Source of the DNA: Chloroflexota bacterium | GTDB taxonomy: Bacteria > Chloroflexota > Limnocylindria > QHBO01 | Direction of reading: 5' to 3' | Length of the DNA: 43,980 nucleotides | Assembly: GCA_024636135.1 (NCBI GenBank) | Contig: JAGXHP010000046.1 | Coordinates: 1-43,980 of the forward strand | Part shown: in pieces, positions 33,906 to 41,967 of the stretch | Position numbering within the stretch: position 1 is the first letter of the stretch | Layout of the letters: the number at the start of each line of letters is the position of its first letter | Position numbers and translations under genes: made by a program | Notes under the pieces: model-generated | Seen by the model: the letters and a program-made list of their open reading frames with translations, nothing else | Database searches by the model: none | Told to the model about the DNA's origin: nothing

Positions 33906-34538
33906 TCAGGCGGCCTCCTCGGTCTCGGGCCCGGTCGTCTCCCCAACGCCCATGCGGACGAAGCGCGCGACCCGGATGTTCTCGCCGAGCAACGCAACCT
34001 TCTCGGTGATCAGGTCGGACATGCGTCGGTCGGTGTCGCGGTACGGCTGCTCGAGCAGGCAGACCGACTCCAGCCACTTGTTCAGCTTGCCTTCCACGAT
34101 CATCGGGATGCGGTCCGCCGGGCGGCCGTCGCGTTCAGCATCGACGGCGAAGAGCCGCTTCTGCTCCTCGAGGATCTCCGCCGGGACGTCGTCGCGGCTC
34201 ACGTACTGCGGGGCCATTCCGGCGACCTGCATCGCGATCTCACGCGCGAGCTGCTGGAAGTCCTCGGTGCGCGCCACGAAATCGGTCTCGCAGTTGAGCT
34301 CGAGCAGCACGCCGAGACGCGAACCATGGTGGATGTAGCTCGTGACGATCCCCTCGCGGGCATCGCGTCCGGCCTTCTTGGCCGCGGTCGAAAGGCCCTT
34401 CTCGCGCAGGGCAAGCACGGCCTTCTCGTAGTCCCCGTCCGACTCGGTGAGGGCGCGCTTACAGTCCATGATGCCGGCGCCGGTCTGCTCGCGCAGCCGC
34501 TTCACGTCCTCGGGCTTGATCATCAATGTGTTCGTCAT
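33906..34538 (-). CDS. tsf: Elongation factor Ts (short form)
   Basis: A 210-residue nucleotide-exchange factor for EF-Tu. The N-terminal UBA-like domain has V-K-R-L-R-E-Q-T-G-A-G-I-M-D-C-K-R-A-L and the T-D-F-V-A-R exchange motif is near residue 86. The protein is short compared with the roughly 280-residue enteric protein because only one core subdomain is complete, as in Thermus-like EF-Ts, which works as a dimer. A purine-rich GGGGGAAGGG precedes the ATG. It follows rpsB after 17 bases. Confidence 0.95.
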   Translation of the reverse strand: MTNTLMIKPEDVKRLREQTGAGIMDCKRALTESDGDYEKAVLALREKGLSTAAKKAGRDAREGIVTSYIHHGSRLGVLLELNCETDFVARTEDFQQLAREIAMQVAGMAPQYVSRDDVPAEILEEQKRLFAVDAERDGRPADRIPMIVEGKLNKWLESVCLLEQPYRDTDRRMSDLITEKVALLGENIRVARFVRMGVGETTGPETEEAA

Positions 34539-34555
34539 GTCCCTTCCCCCGCCGG

Positions 34556-35512
34556 CTACGGGCGGGGCTCCTCTTTCTTGGTCAGCTCGTCGATCTGGCG
34601 CTCGTGCTCGCGATCGGGGTTGTGCTCGGGCTCGCCCTCTTCGAGGTGGGCAGCTCGTCGGGCGCGTGCCTTTCGCTCCTCTTCCTCGTCGTCCTCGGGC
34701 TCCGGCTCGAAGACCAGGGCCTCACCGGTGGCGAGGGCCGCGGTGTAATCGGCCTCCGAACCGAGCGCGGTGTCGTCCACCGGCGGCATGGCCTCGGCCT
34801 GCTCGAACTCCTCGTCGAGCTTCGCCTGGCGCTCCTGCTGGGCGACGCTCGCCGCATCGGAAACCAGCGCGCAGATCAGCCGCACGGAGCGAATCGCGTC
34901 GTCGTTGGCGGGAATGACCCAATCGATGAGATCCGGATCGCAGTTGGTGTCGGTCATCGCGACGATCGGGATCTCCAGGCGGCGTGCTTCGGCGACCGCG
35001 ATCTCCTCCCGATGGGGGTCGACGATGAAGACGGCCCCGGGCAATCGGCGCATCTTGCGGATTCCACCGAGCACCGAGTTGAGCTTGTTGATCTCCTCGG
35101 TGAGCTTCGAGGCTTCCTTCTTGGTCAGGCGCTCGAACTCGCCAGCGTCGCGACGTGCCTCGAGCGCCTCGAGGCGCTGAATCCGGCGCTTGATCGTGGT
35201 GAAGTTCGTGAGCATCCCGCCGAGCCAGCGGGTGTTGACGAAGTGCTGGCCGGAGCGGGTGGCCGCTTCCGACAGCGCGTCCTGCGCCTGCTTCTTCGTC
35301 CCGACGAAGAGCACGCTGTCGCCGCGCCGCACGGTCTCGCGAACGAACTCGAGCGCGGCTTCGAGGCGCGAGACGGTCTGGGCCAGGTCGATGATGTGGA
35401 TCCCGTTCCGCTCGGCGAAGATGTACTCGCGCATCTTCGGATTCCAGCGGCGGGTCTGGTGCCCGAAGTGGACGCCCGCTTCGAGCAGCTGCTTCATGCT
35501 GGTGGCAGCCAA
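34556..35512 (-). CDS. rpsB: 30S ribosomal protein S2 with charged C-terminal extension
   Basis: A 318-residue S2. The conserved body (about 1-245) includes L-L-E-A-G-V-H-F-G-H-Q-T, W-N-P-K-M-R-E-Y-I, F-V-N-T-R-W-L-G-G-M-L-T-N and I-P-I-V-A-M-T-D-T-N-C-D-P. The last 70-odd residues form a Glu/Asp/Lys/Arg-rich low-complexity tail absent from the standard protein. The start is TTG at 35512 with GGAGG six bases before it, which decides the start. First gene of the rpsB-tsf-pyrH-frr operon, with an extended -10 promoter upstream. Confidence 0.94.
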   Translation of the reverse strand: MAATSMKQLLEAGVHFGHQTRRWNPKMREYIFAERNGIHIIDLAQTVSRLEAALEFVRETVRRGDSVLFVGTKKQAQDALSEAATRSGQHFVNTRWLGGMLTNFTTIKRRIQRLEALEARRDAGEFERLTKKEASKLTEEINKLNSVLGGIRKMRRLPGAVFIVDPHREEIAVAEARRLEIPIVAMTDTNCDPDLIDWVIPANDDAIRSVRLICALVSDAASVAQQERQAKLDEEFEQAEAMPPVDDTALGSEADYTAALATGEALVFEPEPEDDEEEERKARARRAAHLEEGEPEHNPDREHERQIDELTKKEEPRP

Positions 35513-35657
35513 GAGATACCTCCGGTTCGTTCCTCCGCCCGACCTCGACTCCCGAGGTCAACCTCTCCGCGGAGCGTGGCTCCGTCCGAGGCACCGACGA
35601 CCAGTCAGGATCAGCCGGGCGTGTGAGATGGGTCCCGTGCGGCTGCACGAGGAATCG

Positions 35658-35666
35658 AGTATAGCA
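35658..35666 (-). promoter_or_regulatory. rpsB operon promoter (extended -10)
   Basis: Minus-strand TGCTATACT is a full extended -10, with no clear -35, giving a leader of about 140 bases before rpsB. The leader contains a GACCTCG/CGAGGTC inverted repeat (about 35542-35560). S2 often represses its own mRNA through the leader; that role here is inferred. The rest of the divergent region 35513-35865 holds only this promoter and the plus-strand one. Confidence 0.5.
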
Positions 35667-35762
35667 GAGGTGGCTCCATTATCCCGACTCCCCTCGGGTC
35701 GCCCGGAGTGCGCAGACCGCACCACACGGTACCGAAGTACTCCCTCGCCATCCGCAGGTACC

Positions 35763-35790
35763 TTGACCCTCCCGGGATCGGTCCTAGCAT
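35763..35790 (+). promoter_or_regulatory. Promoter of the LysM/transglycosylase gene
   Basis: TTGACC (35763-35768) and TAGCAT (35785-35790) are spaced 16 bases apart on the plus strand, about 75 bases before the chosen start codon. It is divergent from the rpsB promoter. Confidence 0.55.
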
Positions 35791-35865
35791 CCGCCCGCAT
35801 CGTGAGACGAGGAGTCGAGCAGGTCGCTCCACGTCACAGTGAACCGCAGGTGGAGGATCGACACA

Positions 35866-36768
35866 TTGCACCGAGCCCGGCTCATCGCGCTCCTGGCACT
35901 CCTTGGCCTTACCCTCGTCACGGGTCCGATTCTCGGCAGCGCGGCGATGGCCGCGGACCCGATCGTGATCGTCCAGTCGGGCGATACGCTGACGAGCATC
36001 GCGAAGCGTCATGACGTCGAGATCGGCACGTTGGTCAAGCTCAATGCGCTCGCCAACCCGAATCGCATTTACGCCGGCCAGCGACTCCGCACGACCGCGG
36101 CATCTCCCGCGACCGTCGCGCCGACGGCGGCACCAATCGCGGCCTCCGCGCGCGTGCACACCGTGCAGTCGGGCGAGCATCTCACCGGGATCGCGCGACG
36201 CTATGGCGTGTCGATCACGAGCATCAGCCAGGCGAACGGCATCAGCAACCCGAGCCGCATCTACGCCGGCCAGCGACTGACGATCCCCGGCTCGGCGCCG
36301 GCTGCGGCTCCGGCCGCACCCGCGGCGAACACACCGTCCATGCCGGGCTCGATGGCGGCGCTCGTGTCGAAGCGTGCCGGCGTCCGCGCCGTCATTCTCG
36401 AGGAGGCTGCCCGGTACGGCGTTTCGGGACCGTTCGCCCTCGCGGTGGCATGGCAGGAGTCCGGCTGGCAGCAGGGTGTGGTCAGCCACGCCGGGGCGGT
36501 GGGCGTCATGCAGCTCATGCCAGCCACGGCCGAATGGGTCGGCGACGCCATGCTCGGCTCCGCGGTGAACATCAACGATACGCGTGCCAACATCCGCGCC
36601 GGCGTCCGCCTCCTGGCGCACTACCTCGACCGCTACGACGGCGATCGAGCGCGGGTGCTCGCCGCCTACTACCAGGGCCAATGGGCAACCGACCACCACG
36701 GGATCTACGCCATCACCCGTCCCTATGTCGCGTCGATCGTCGAGCTCGAGCGCATCTTCGGCGGCTGA
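35866..36768 (+). CDS. Secreted LysM-repeat lytic transglycosylase
   Basis: A 300-residue exported peptidoglycan enzyme on the opposite strand to its neighbours. The signal peptide runs from H-R-A-R-L-I through a leucine-rich core to M-A-A-D. Two LysM domains (about 32-78 and 97-142) each have V-Q-S-G-D/E and end I-Y-A-G-Q-R-L, and bind glycan strands. The C-terminal SLT domain (about 160-295) has the catalytic glutamate in A-W-Q-E-S-G-W, then G-A-V-G-V-M-Q-L-M-P and A-A-Y-Y-Q-G. The TTG at 35866 is preferred over the GTG at 35839 because GGTGGAGG lies nine bases before it and the signal peptide starts cleanly there. The enzyme would remodel peptidoglycan during growth or division. Confidence 0.9.
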   Translation: MHRARLIALLALLGLTLVTGPILGSAAMAADPIVIVQSGDTLTSIAKRHDVEIGTLVKLNALANPNRIYAGQRLRTTAASPATVAPTAAPIAASARVHTVQSGEHLTGIARRYGVSITSISQANGISNPSRIYAGQRLTIPGSAPAAAPAAPAANTPSMPGSMAALVSKRAGVRAVILEEAARYGVSGPFALAVAWQESGWQQGVVSHAGAVGVMQLMPATAEWVGDAMLGSAVNINDTRANIRAGVRLLAHYLDRYDGDRARVLAAYYQGQWATDHHGIYAITRPYVASIVELERIFGG

Positions 36769-36771
36769 GCC

Positions 36772-37149
36772 TCAGCCCGACCCGACGTCGGGAATGCGTC
36801 GAGCTTTCCACCCGCTCGACTCGACATCGGAGGGCGCAACCAGCACGAGGTCGACCCGCGTCCCGAGATGCGTGATTCGCGTCGAGGACGCGTATTCGAC
36901 GACTGAGTGCCCGATGCGAGCCGTGCGGCGGGCGTCGATCGACTCCGAGCCATCGCCCGCCCTCGCACTGCGCCGCGCACGCACCTCGACGCCGACGAGC
37001 ACGCGGCCGGGATCGAGGGCGATGAGATCGACTTCGCCGCCGCTCCGCGTCCGATGCCGGCGGGCGACGACATGCCAGCCCGTCGCCTCCAGCCACGCGG
37101 CCACGGCGTGTTCGGCCGCCAGCCCCAGCTCGTGGCGTGCATCACCCAT
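36772..37149 (-). CDS. YraN/UPF0102 endonuclease-like protein
   Basis: A 125-residue member of UPF0102, a family with a restriction-endonuclease-like fold usually found beside rnhB, as here. It shows G-x-x-A-E-H-A-V-A-A-W-L, G-W-H-V-V-A-R-R, G-G-E-V-D-L-I-A-L-D and V-E-V-R-A-R, the D...E-x-(K/R) nuclease arrangement with Arg in place of the usual Lys. The ATG at 37149 is chosen since family similarity begins there and GGGGAG lies upstream; a TTG at 37188 would add 13 residues. Its 3' end meets the oppositely oriented transglycosylase gene within four bases. The biological role of the family is unsettled. Confidence 0.88.
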   Translation of the reverse strand: MGDARHELGLAAEHAVAAWLEATGWHVVARRHRTRSGGEVDLIALDPGRVLVGVEVRARRSARAGDGSESIDARRTARIGHSVVEYASSTRITHLGTRVDLVLVAPSDVESSGWKARRIPDVGSG

Positions 37150-37189
37150 CCGGAACCGATCTCCCCGCGGGAGGCGAGCGATCGTCAAG

Positions 37190-37849
37190 TCAGTCGAGTC
37201 CGAGCAACTCCTCGTCCACGATCTCCCAATCGAGGTCCAGGGAAAGCTGCGTGCCGGCCAGGAGCAACCGGATCGGGGCGAAGGAACGGCGATGCCACTC
37301 GCAAGGCCCCAAGCTCACCAGCGCGTCGACGTGGCGCCGCGTCCCGTATCCCTTGTGGCGTGAGAATCCGTACGCCGGGTACCGGTGGTCGATCTCGTCG
37401 CAGATTCGATCCCTCGTCACCTTTGCCACGATGCTGGCGGCGGCGATCGAGGCGCTGATCGCATCGCCGTCGATGATCGGGCGCTGCGGCAGGTCAACCT
37501 CCCGCAGGCGCAGCGCATCGATGAGCAGGTGGTCGGGTGGCTCGGCCAGGCGGCCGAGGGCCTCGCGCATCGCGAGCTTCGTCGCCTGGAGGATGTTGAC
37601 GCGGTCGATCACCTCGACCTCTACGCATCCGACGCCGACGTCGAGCGCCCGATCGAGGATCAGCTCGTAGAGGGCTTCGCGCCGTGCGCGGGGCAGGACC
37701 TTGGAGTCGCGGATGCCCTTGATCCGGTGTCGTTCCGGGAGCACGACGGCGGCGGCGACCACCGGCCCGGCCAGGCACCCGCGCCCGACCTCGTCGATGC
37801 CGGCGACGCGCTGAAACCCGGCGAGATGGAGTTCACGCTCGTTGCGCAT
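37190..37849 (-). CDS. rnhB: Ribonuclease HII
   Basis: A 219-residue enzyme that removes ribonucleotides and RNA primers from DNA. Catalytic residues are in V-A-G-I-D-E-V-G-R-G (Asp-Glu), the third Asp in L-I-D-A-L, and D-G-D followed by S-I-A-A-A-S-I-V-A-K-V-T-R-D. Y-G-F-x-x-H-K-G-Y-G-T follows. The ATG at 37849 gives the normal N-terminus; an in-frame GTG at 37894 would add 15 basic residues and is possible, while longer versions run into rplS. The gene follows rplS in the common rplS-rnhB-yraN order. Confidence 0.93.
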   Translation of the reverse strand: MRNERELHLAGFQRVAGIDEVGRGCLAGPVVAAAVVLPERHRIKGIRDSKVLPRARREALYELILDRALDVGVGCVEVEVIDRVNILQATKLAMREALGRLAEPPDHLLIDALRLREVDLPQRPIIDGDAISASIAAASIVAKVTRDRICDEIDHRYPAYGFSRHKGYGTRRHVDALVSLGPCEWHRRSFAPIRLLLAGTQLSLDLDWEIVDEELLGLD

Positions 37850-37925
37850 GTGCGCGTCGCGGATCTTGTGGCGTCGAGGGGGCCGACGCGCCGTGACCGG
37901 TCTCGATGCGAGCCGGTTCACCGTG

Positions 37926-38273
37926 TCAGTTGCTTCGGCGCTCGCGGAGCGTGGCCGACTTGCCGACCCGGTCGCGGAGGAAGTAGAGCTGCGCGCGGCG
38001 TGCGACGCCATGTCGGACCACCTCGATGCGGTCGATGCGCGGTGCGTGCACCATGAAGGTGCGCTCCACGCCGACCCCGCTCGCGATGCGTCGCACGGTG
38101 ATGGCCCGGTTCAGGCCACCGCCACGCATGCGCATCACGGTGCCCTCGAAGACCTGGATCCGCTCACGGCTGCCCTCGACCACCTTCACCGCCACGCGGA
38201 CCGTGTCGCCGGGGGCAAGCTCCGGGACGTCGGTGCGGAGCTGCTCGCGCTCGAGCTCCTTGATGGCGTTCAT
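37926..38273 (-). CDS. rplS: 50S ribosomal protein L19
   Basis: A 115-residue large-subunit protein at the subunit interface. Recognised by P-G-D-T-V-R-V, V-V-E-G-S-R-E-R-I-Q-V-F-E-G, the R-R-I-A-S-G-V-G-V-E-R-T-F stretch and R-R-A-Q-L-Y-F-L-R-D-R-V-G-K. Length and motifs are standard. It has its own promoter and a leader hairpin rather than overlapping trmD, unlike the tightly packed upstream genes. Confidence 0.96.
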   Translation of the reverse strand: MNAIKELEREQLRTDVPELAPGDTVRVAVKVVEGSRERIQVFEGTVMRMRGGGLNRAITVRRIASGVGVERTFMVHAPRIDRIEVVRHGVARRAQLYFLRDRVGKSATLRERRSN

Positions 38274-38292
38274 CCTGGGGCGACCTCATGAT

Positions 38293-38308
38293 CGCGGGCT
38301 TACCCGCG
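38293..38308 (-). promoter_or_regulatory. Hairpin in the rplS leader
   Basis: CGCGGG-4-CCCGCG forms a strong 6-bp stem with a four-base loop about 20 bases before the rplS ATG, close enough to influence ribosome access. It could serve L19 autoregulation, but that is inference. Confidence 0.4.
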
Positions 38309-38362
38309 GCTTACGGAAATGACACACGAACGCGACCGCGCTGCGCGGCCGCGACGGGCAGG

Positions 38363-38391
38363 AGTATATCGCGCTGAGGATCGAGCGGCAA
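38363..38391 (-). promoter_or_regulatory. rplS promoter
   Basis: Minus-strand TTGCCG (38386-38391) and TATACT (38363-38368) with a 17-base spacer, in the 131-base gap after trmD. The pair closely resembles the ffh promoter (TTGCCC-17-TAGAAT). Predicted leader about 83 bases. Confidence 0.65.
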
Positions 38392-38404
38392 GGCGCCGCG
38401 ACCG

Positions 38405-39127
38405 TCACTCGGGCTCGAAGCCGATGCTCCGCAGGAATGCGTGGTCGTCATCGTCAAGGGCGATGGCCCCGAGGAGATCTGGTCGCCGCTCGGAGGTCCG
38501 TCGCAGAGCTTCCTGGCGTCGCCAGCGAGCGACCTCGCCGTGGTGGCCGGAGAGCAGGACGGGTGGGACAGTGAGGTCGCGGAACGTCTCGGGTCGCGTG
38601 TACTGCGGGTACTCGAGGAGTCCCGAGGCGAAGGAGTCGCCCCGGTGCGACTCCTCCTGGATGACACCCGGCAGGAGGCGGACGACCGCGTCGACGAGCA
38701 CCAGGGCCGGCAGCTCCCCGCCGGTCAGCACGTAGTCGCCGATGCTCACCTCGCGGTCGACAAGGGTCCGGATGCGCTCGTCGAAGCCCTCGTATCGCCC
38801 GCATACCAGCGCCAGGTGGTCGTACGTGGCGAGCTCCCGCGCCGATGCGTCGTCGAGCTGCTCGCCGGCGGGGTCCATCAGCACGACGTGGGCACCGGCG
38901 TCTCGGAGTGGCTCCACCGCAGCAAACAGCGGCTCGGGCCGCATCACCATTCCCGCGCCCCCACCGTACGGCTCATCGTCCACCGACCGATGCCGTCCGA
39001 GGCCATGATCGCGAAGGTCGTGGACCGTGAAATCGACCAGGCCGGCGTCGGCCGCGCGCCCGATGATCGACGTTCCCAACGGCCCGGCGACCAGGTCGGG
39101 GAAGATCGTGACGATGTCGACCTTCAT
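38405..39127 (-). CDS. trmD: tRNA (guanine-N1)-methyltransferase
   Basis: A 240-residue SPOUT methyltransferase making m1G37 in tRNA, which guards the reading frame. Motifs: D-I-V-T-I-F-P-D, D-D-E-P-Y-G-G-G-A-G-M-V-M-R-P, V-C-G-R-Y-E-G-F-D-E-R, and the knot S-I-G-D-Y-V-L-T-G-G-E-L-P. P-Q-Y-T-R-P follows, then the H-H-G-E-V-A-R-W-R-R-Q-E-A-L segment. ATGA overlap with rimM at 39124-39127. Confidence 0.96.
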   Translation of the reverse strand: MKVDIVTIFPDLVAGPLGTSIIGRAADAGLVDFTVHDLRDHGLGRHRSVDDEPYGGGAGMVMRPEPLFAAVEPLRDAGAHVVLMDPAGEQLDDASARELATYDHLALVCGRYEGFDERIRTLVDREVSIGDYVLTGGELPALVLVDAVVRLLPGVIQEESHRGDSFASGLLEYPQYTRPETFRDLTVPPVLLSGHHGEVARWRRQEALRRTSERRPDLLGAIALDDDDHAFLRSIGFEPE

Positions 39128-39606
39128 CGGTCCCCGACGATTTCGGCGTCGTCCGCCGCGATGACGATCAGGCCCGCCGTGAGATCGATCCGCAGCACGG
39201 TCGATCGCAGCGCGGGAACGAGCCGCTCCCCCGCCGGACCCGTCACGCGGTACACCTCGTTCCCGCCCGATCGGAAGATCTCGACCAGTTCGCCGACGTG
39301 GCGACCATCGGTCTCCTCGACGCGCAGCCCGACGAGGTCGTCCCAGTAGAACGCGTCATCGGGAAGGGCGTGGGGCGGTGCCTCGAGGTACCGCCCATTG
39401 AGAGCCTCTGCCGCCTCGCGCGTCTCCACGCCTTCGAGGTGGAGAACACTCCCCCGCCCTCCCGTCTCGACGCGAGCGATCGTCATGGGAGTCGGCTGAC
39501 CTTCGAGGAACAGCGTGGCGCCGGGAGTGAGTCGCTCCGGCCAATCCGTGAGCACCTCGACCCGGACAGCACCGGCAAGGCCCTTGGCGCCCAGGACCCT
39601 GGCCAC
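39124..39606 (-). CDS. rimM: 16S rRNA processing protein RimM
   Basis: A 160-residue 30S assembly factor. The N-terminal barrel begins G-A-K-G-L-A-G-A-V-R-V-E-V-L-T-D and the PRC domain starts around F-Y-W-D-D-L-V-G-L-R-V, ending V-P-A-L-R-S-T-V-L-R-I-D. The GTG at 39606 is the first usable start after the khpA stop. Family members usually begin a few residues earlier (L-A-V-G-R-V), and the upstream in-frame codons would give L-A-V-A-R-V, so a non-standard CTG start at 39612 cannot be excluded. Confidence 0.9.
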   Translation of the reverse strand: MARVLGAKGLAGAVRVEVLTDWPERLTPGATLFLEGQPTPMTIARVETGGRGSVLHLEGVETREAAEALNGRYLEAPPHALPDDAFYWDDLVGLRVEETDGRHVGELVEIFRSGGNEVYRVTGPAGERLVPALRSTVLRIDLTAGLIVIAADDAEIVGDR

Positions 39607-39619
39607 GGCCAGGCGACGC

Positions 39620-39859
39620 TCAGTCGGCGTCGGAGACGATCTCGAGCTCGACGTGGCGTCCGTCCTTGGTGGCCATCACCTTCAGCAGGCTGCGAATCGC
39701 ATTGGCGATCCGACCATCGCGACCGATCACGCGACCCATGTCCTCCTGGTCGACGCCCAGGGTGAGTACGGTTTCGTCCCCGTCCTCGTCAACCTCGACC
39801 CAGACGGCGTCCGGCTTGTCGACCAATCCGCGTGCGATGTACTCAAGAAAGGCCTTCAC
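39620..39859 (-). CDS. khpA: KH-domain RNA-binding protein KhpA
   Basis: A 79-residue single KH domain protein (YlqC/KhpA), with the G-x-x-G loop in V-I-G-R-D-G-R-I-A-N-A-I-R. It starts L-E-Y-I-A-R-G-L-V-D-K-P, typical of the family. It sits between rpsP and rimM as in most Gram-positive-type genomes and partners with KhpB in characterised species to bind many RNAs. GTG start overlapping the rpsP stop (GTGA, 39856-39859). Confidence 0.94.
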   Translation of the reverse strand: MKAFLEYIARGLVDKPDAVWVEVDEDGDETVLTLGVDQEDMGRVIGRDGRIANAIRSLLKVMATKDGRHVELEIVSDAD

Positions 39860-40353
39860 GCGTCGGCCTTGTCGCCGTCGGCGGCATCCGCTGCGGCCGA
39901 ATCGTCGGTGACGGACTCGGCTACCGGTGTTTCCGCATCAGCGGCGGGCGCTCCATCGGCCTCTGCTTCGGCCGCAGGGGCGATTTCCGGCTCCGCCGCC
40001 GGGGCGGCATCGGCTTCTGCGGCCGCCGCGGCCTTGGCCTTGGCCTTCGCGCTCTGCTTCGGCTTGGTGGCCTTGGTGGCGCGCTTCGGCTTCTCGGTCG
40101 CGGGCTCGAGCGCCGCCTTCTCGGCCTGGCGCATGAGCTTGGCGACGGTCTCGGACGGCTGGGCTCCCTGTCCGATCCAGGCCTGGATCCTGTCGGTTTC
40201 GAGATGAACCGTGGCCGGCTCGGTGAGCGGGTCGTAATAGCCCAGGATCTCGAGCGCGCGCCCGTCGCGCGATCGGCGCTTGTCGATGGCGACGACCCGG
40301 TACGAGGGACGCTTCGTCGCGCCAACCCGGGTCAATCGAATGCGAACTGCCAA
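39856..40353 (-). CDS. rpsP: 30S ribosomal protein S16 with long Ala-rich C-terminal tail
   Basis: A 165-residue S16. The first 80 residues are the normal protein (I-R-L-T-R-V-G-A-T-K-R-P-S-Y-R-V-V-A, I-L-G-Y-Y-D-P-L-T-E-P, W-I-G-Q-G-A-Q-P-S-E-T-V). The remaining 85 form a Lys/Ala-rich helix-like stretch turning into a Glu/Asp/Ala-rich tail, far longer than the few extra residues usually seen. Start is TTG at 40353 with GAGGT nine bases upstream. Leads the rpsP-khpA-rimM-trmD group. Confidence 0.93.
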   Translation of the reverse strand: MAVRIRLTRVGATKRPSYRVVAIDKRRSRDGRALEILGYYDPLTEPATVHLETDRIQAWIGQGAQPSETVAKLMRQAEKAALEPATEKPKRATKATKPKQSAKAKAKAAAAAEADAAPAAEPEIAPAAEAEADGAPAADAETPVAESVTDDSAAADAADGDKADA

Positions 40354-40400
40354 GTGGTGGATACCTCTGTGTGGGTTGCTACTGGTTCAAATTCGGTGAC

Positions 40401-41960
40401 TCACGGCCCATCGACCGTCAGCACCGCGTGGAATTCGATCTGATCATCGCGGGACGGGGCGGTGAATCCGAACGTCCCGATCCGGGACAGGATATCGCGC
40501 GCGTCGGCCGGGAGCTCGACGGTACCCCCCATGAGCTCGATCGCCGCGCCGACATCGACGAACCCTTCGTTCCCCGCGCGGGTGCCCGCCACCTCGAACG
40601 CGCGCACGTACGGCTCGCTGCCCGCGAGAGTCTCGCCGCTCGCGTGCGCGTCGAGCGACGCGGTCACGTCCTCGACCGAGGCGCCGATGATGATGATGCC
40701 GTCCCGGACGGCGAACGCAAGGTCCACCACGTCGGGGATGCTGACGATGGTGATCTCGTCGTCCTCGTGCTGCTCCGTGCTGGTCGAGGCGCCGATGACG
40801 GCGAGCCGCTCGACGACGCGGCGCAGGGCGGCCTCCCCCGCCTCGGGATCCTCCGGCCGCAGCAGGATCTGGCCGCGGGGCAGCTCCCCGTCCAGGCCGG
40901 CCAGCGCGATGCCGACCTCGCGGTCGAGGAGCGGCAGCAGATCCGCGTCGATGTCGATGCCGAGGCCGAAAGCGGCCAACGCCCGGAGCGTATCGATGCC
41001 CCCGATGACCTCCTGGCCCTCGGGGATCTCGCCGGCCGCTGCCTCCGCATCCTCGAGCGTCTGTCGCAGCCCGAACACGACGACCTCGGCCACGGTGTCG
41101 GGTGGCATCCAGTCGACGAGGCTCGACGGCTCGCCGCCGAGGCCGAATCCGGCCGTGGCCGATGACGCGGCGTCGGTCACGTCGAACGGCGCACGACCGC
41201 TGAGGCGCAGCCCATCGCGCTCGGCGACGAGGGCGGCGCCGGCCGTGCTGAGCGCAGCGAGCTGCTGGTCGGTGTCGGTCGCCTCGCCAATGGCCGCCAG
41301 GTCGACGAACAGGCTGGCGAGGTGATCCGCGGGCAGGTCGGCCATCGTGGCCCGGAAGTCGTCACGCCCGGCGAGGGCCGCCGCCCCGGCTTCGACGTCC
41401 ACGATGGCCTCGATCGGCGTGCGCGACTCGGCGATCACCAGCAGGTCATCGATGAAGGCGTACGCGGAGTCGGCGACCACGCGGATCTCGATACCGCGGT
41501 AGTCGGCCGTGCTGGCCTGCGCGCCGGTGCGTTCCCACAGGTCGGCGAGGGCGGCCTCAGCCGCCTCCACGTCCTTCACGTCGACGATTGCCACCATCAC
41601 CGGATCCGGGTCGCCGGCCCAGCCGGCCAGCGCGACCTGGTTGCCGAGCCAAGGCTTGACCTCATCCTCGTAGTCGACGTCCAGTCCGGCCGATGTCAGG
41701 AGGTTCGCGACCACCTGGTCCACCTTCTCGTCGAGCGATGCCTCGTCGGCGAATCCGGGGAGTCTCCCGATCAACCCGCCGAGGTTCATCTGCTGTCCCG
41801 CCGATGGCTGCAGGTAGACGTTCGCGTAGAACGCGGTGTCCGCGGGGGCTAGGGCCGCTGCGCGATCGGTGGTGGCCGAGAAGAACAGCAGGTAGGCGCC
41901 GAGGAATGTGGCGCCCGTCAGCCCGATGAGGGTGACGAGCGCGACGACGAGTCTGTGCAC
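40401..41960 (-). CDS. DUF3352 membrane-anchored protein
   Basis: A 519-residue protein with one N-terminal membrane helix (about 4-28) and a large extracytoplasmic acidic, alanine-rich domain of the DUF3352 type. The pattern A-L-A-P-A-D-T-A-F-Y-A-N-V-Y-L near residue 36, the L-G-N-Q-V-A-L-A-G segment and the repeated A-x-V-D-V-K-D-V-E-A-A-E-A-A-L unit are typical. The family is common in actinobacteria and Chloroflexota and has no established function. GTG start, seven bases after the ffh stop and 47 before rpsP, so probably transcribed with both. No catalytic motif is visible. Confidence 0.82.
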   Translation of the reverse strand: MHRLVVALVTLIGLTGATFLGAYLLFFSATTDRAAALAPADTAFYANVYLQPSAGQQMNLGGLIGRLPGFADEASLDEKVDQVVANLLTSAGLDVDYEDEVKPWLGNQVALAGWAGDPDPVMVAIVDVKDVEAAEAALADLWERTGAQASTADYRGIEIRVVADSAYAFIDDLLVIAESRTPIEAIVDVEAGAAALAGRDDFRATMADLPADHLASLFVDLAAIGEATDTDQQLAALSTAGAALVAERDGLRLSGRAPFDVTDAASSATAGFGLGGEPSSLVDWMPPDTVAEVVVFGLRQTLEDAEAAAGEIPEGQEVIGGIDTLRALAAFGLGIDIDADLLPLLDREVGIALAGLDGELPRGQILLRPEDPEAGEAALRRVVERLAVIGASTSTEQHEDDEITIVSIPDVVDLAFAVRDGIIIIGASVEDVTASLDAHASGETLAGSEPYVRAFEVAGTRAGNEGFVDVGAAIELMGGTVELPADARDILSRIGTFGFTAPSRDDQIEFHAVLTVDGP

Positions 41961-41967
41961 CCGGTCC

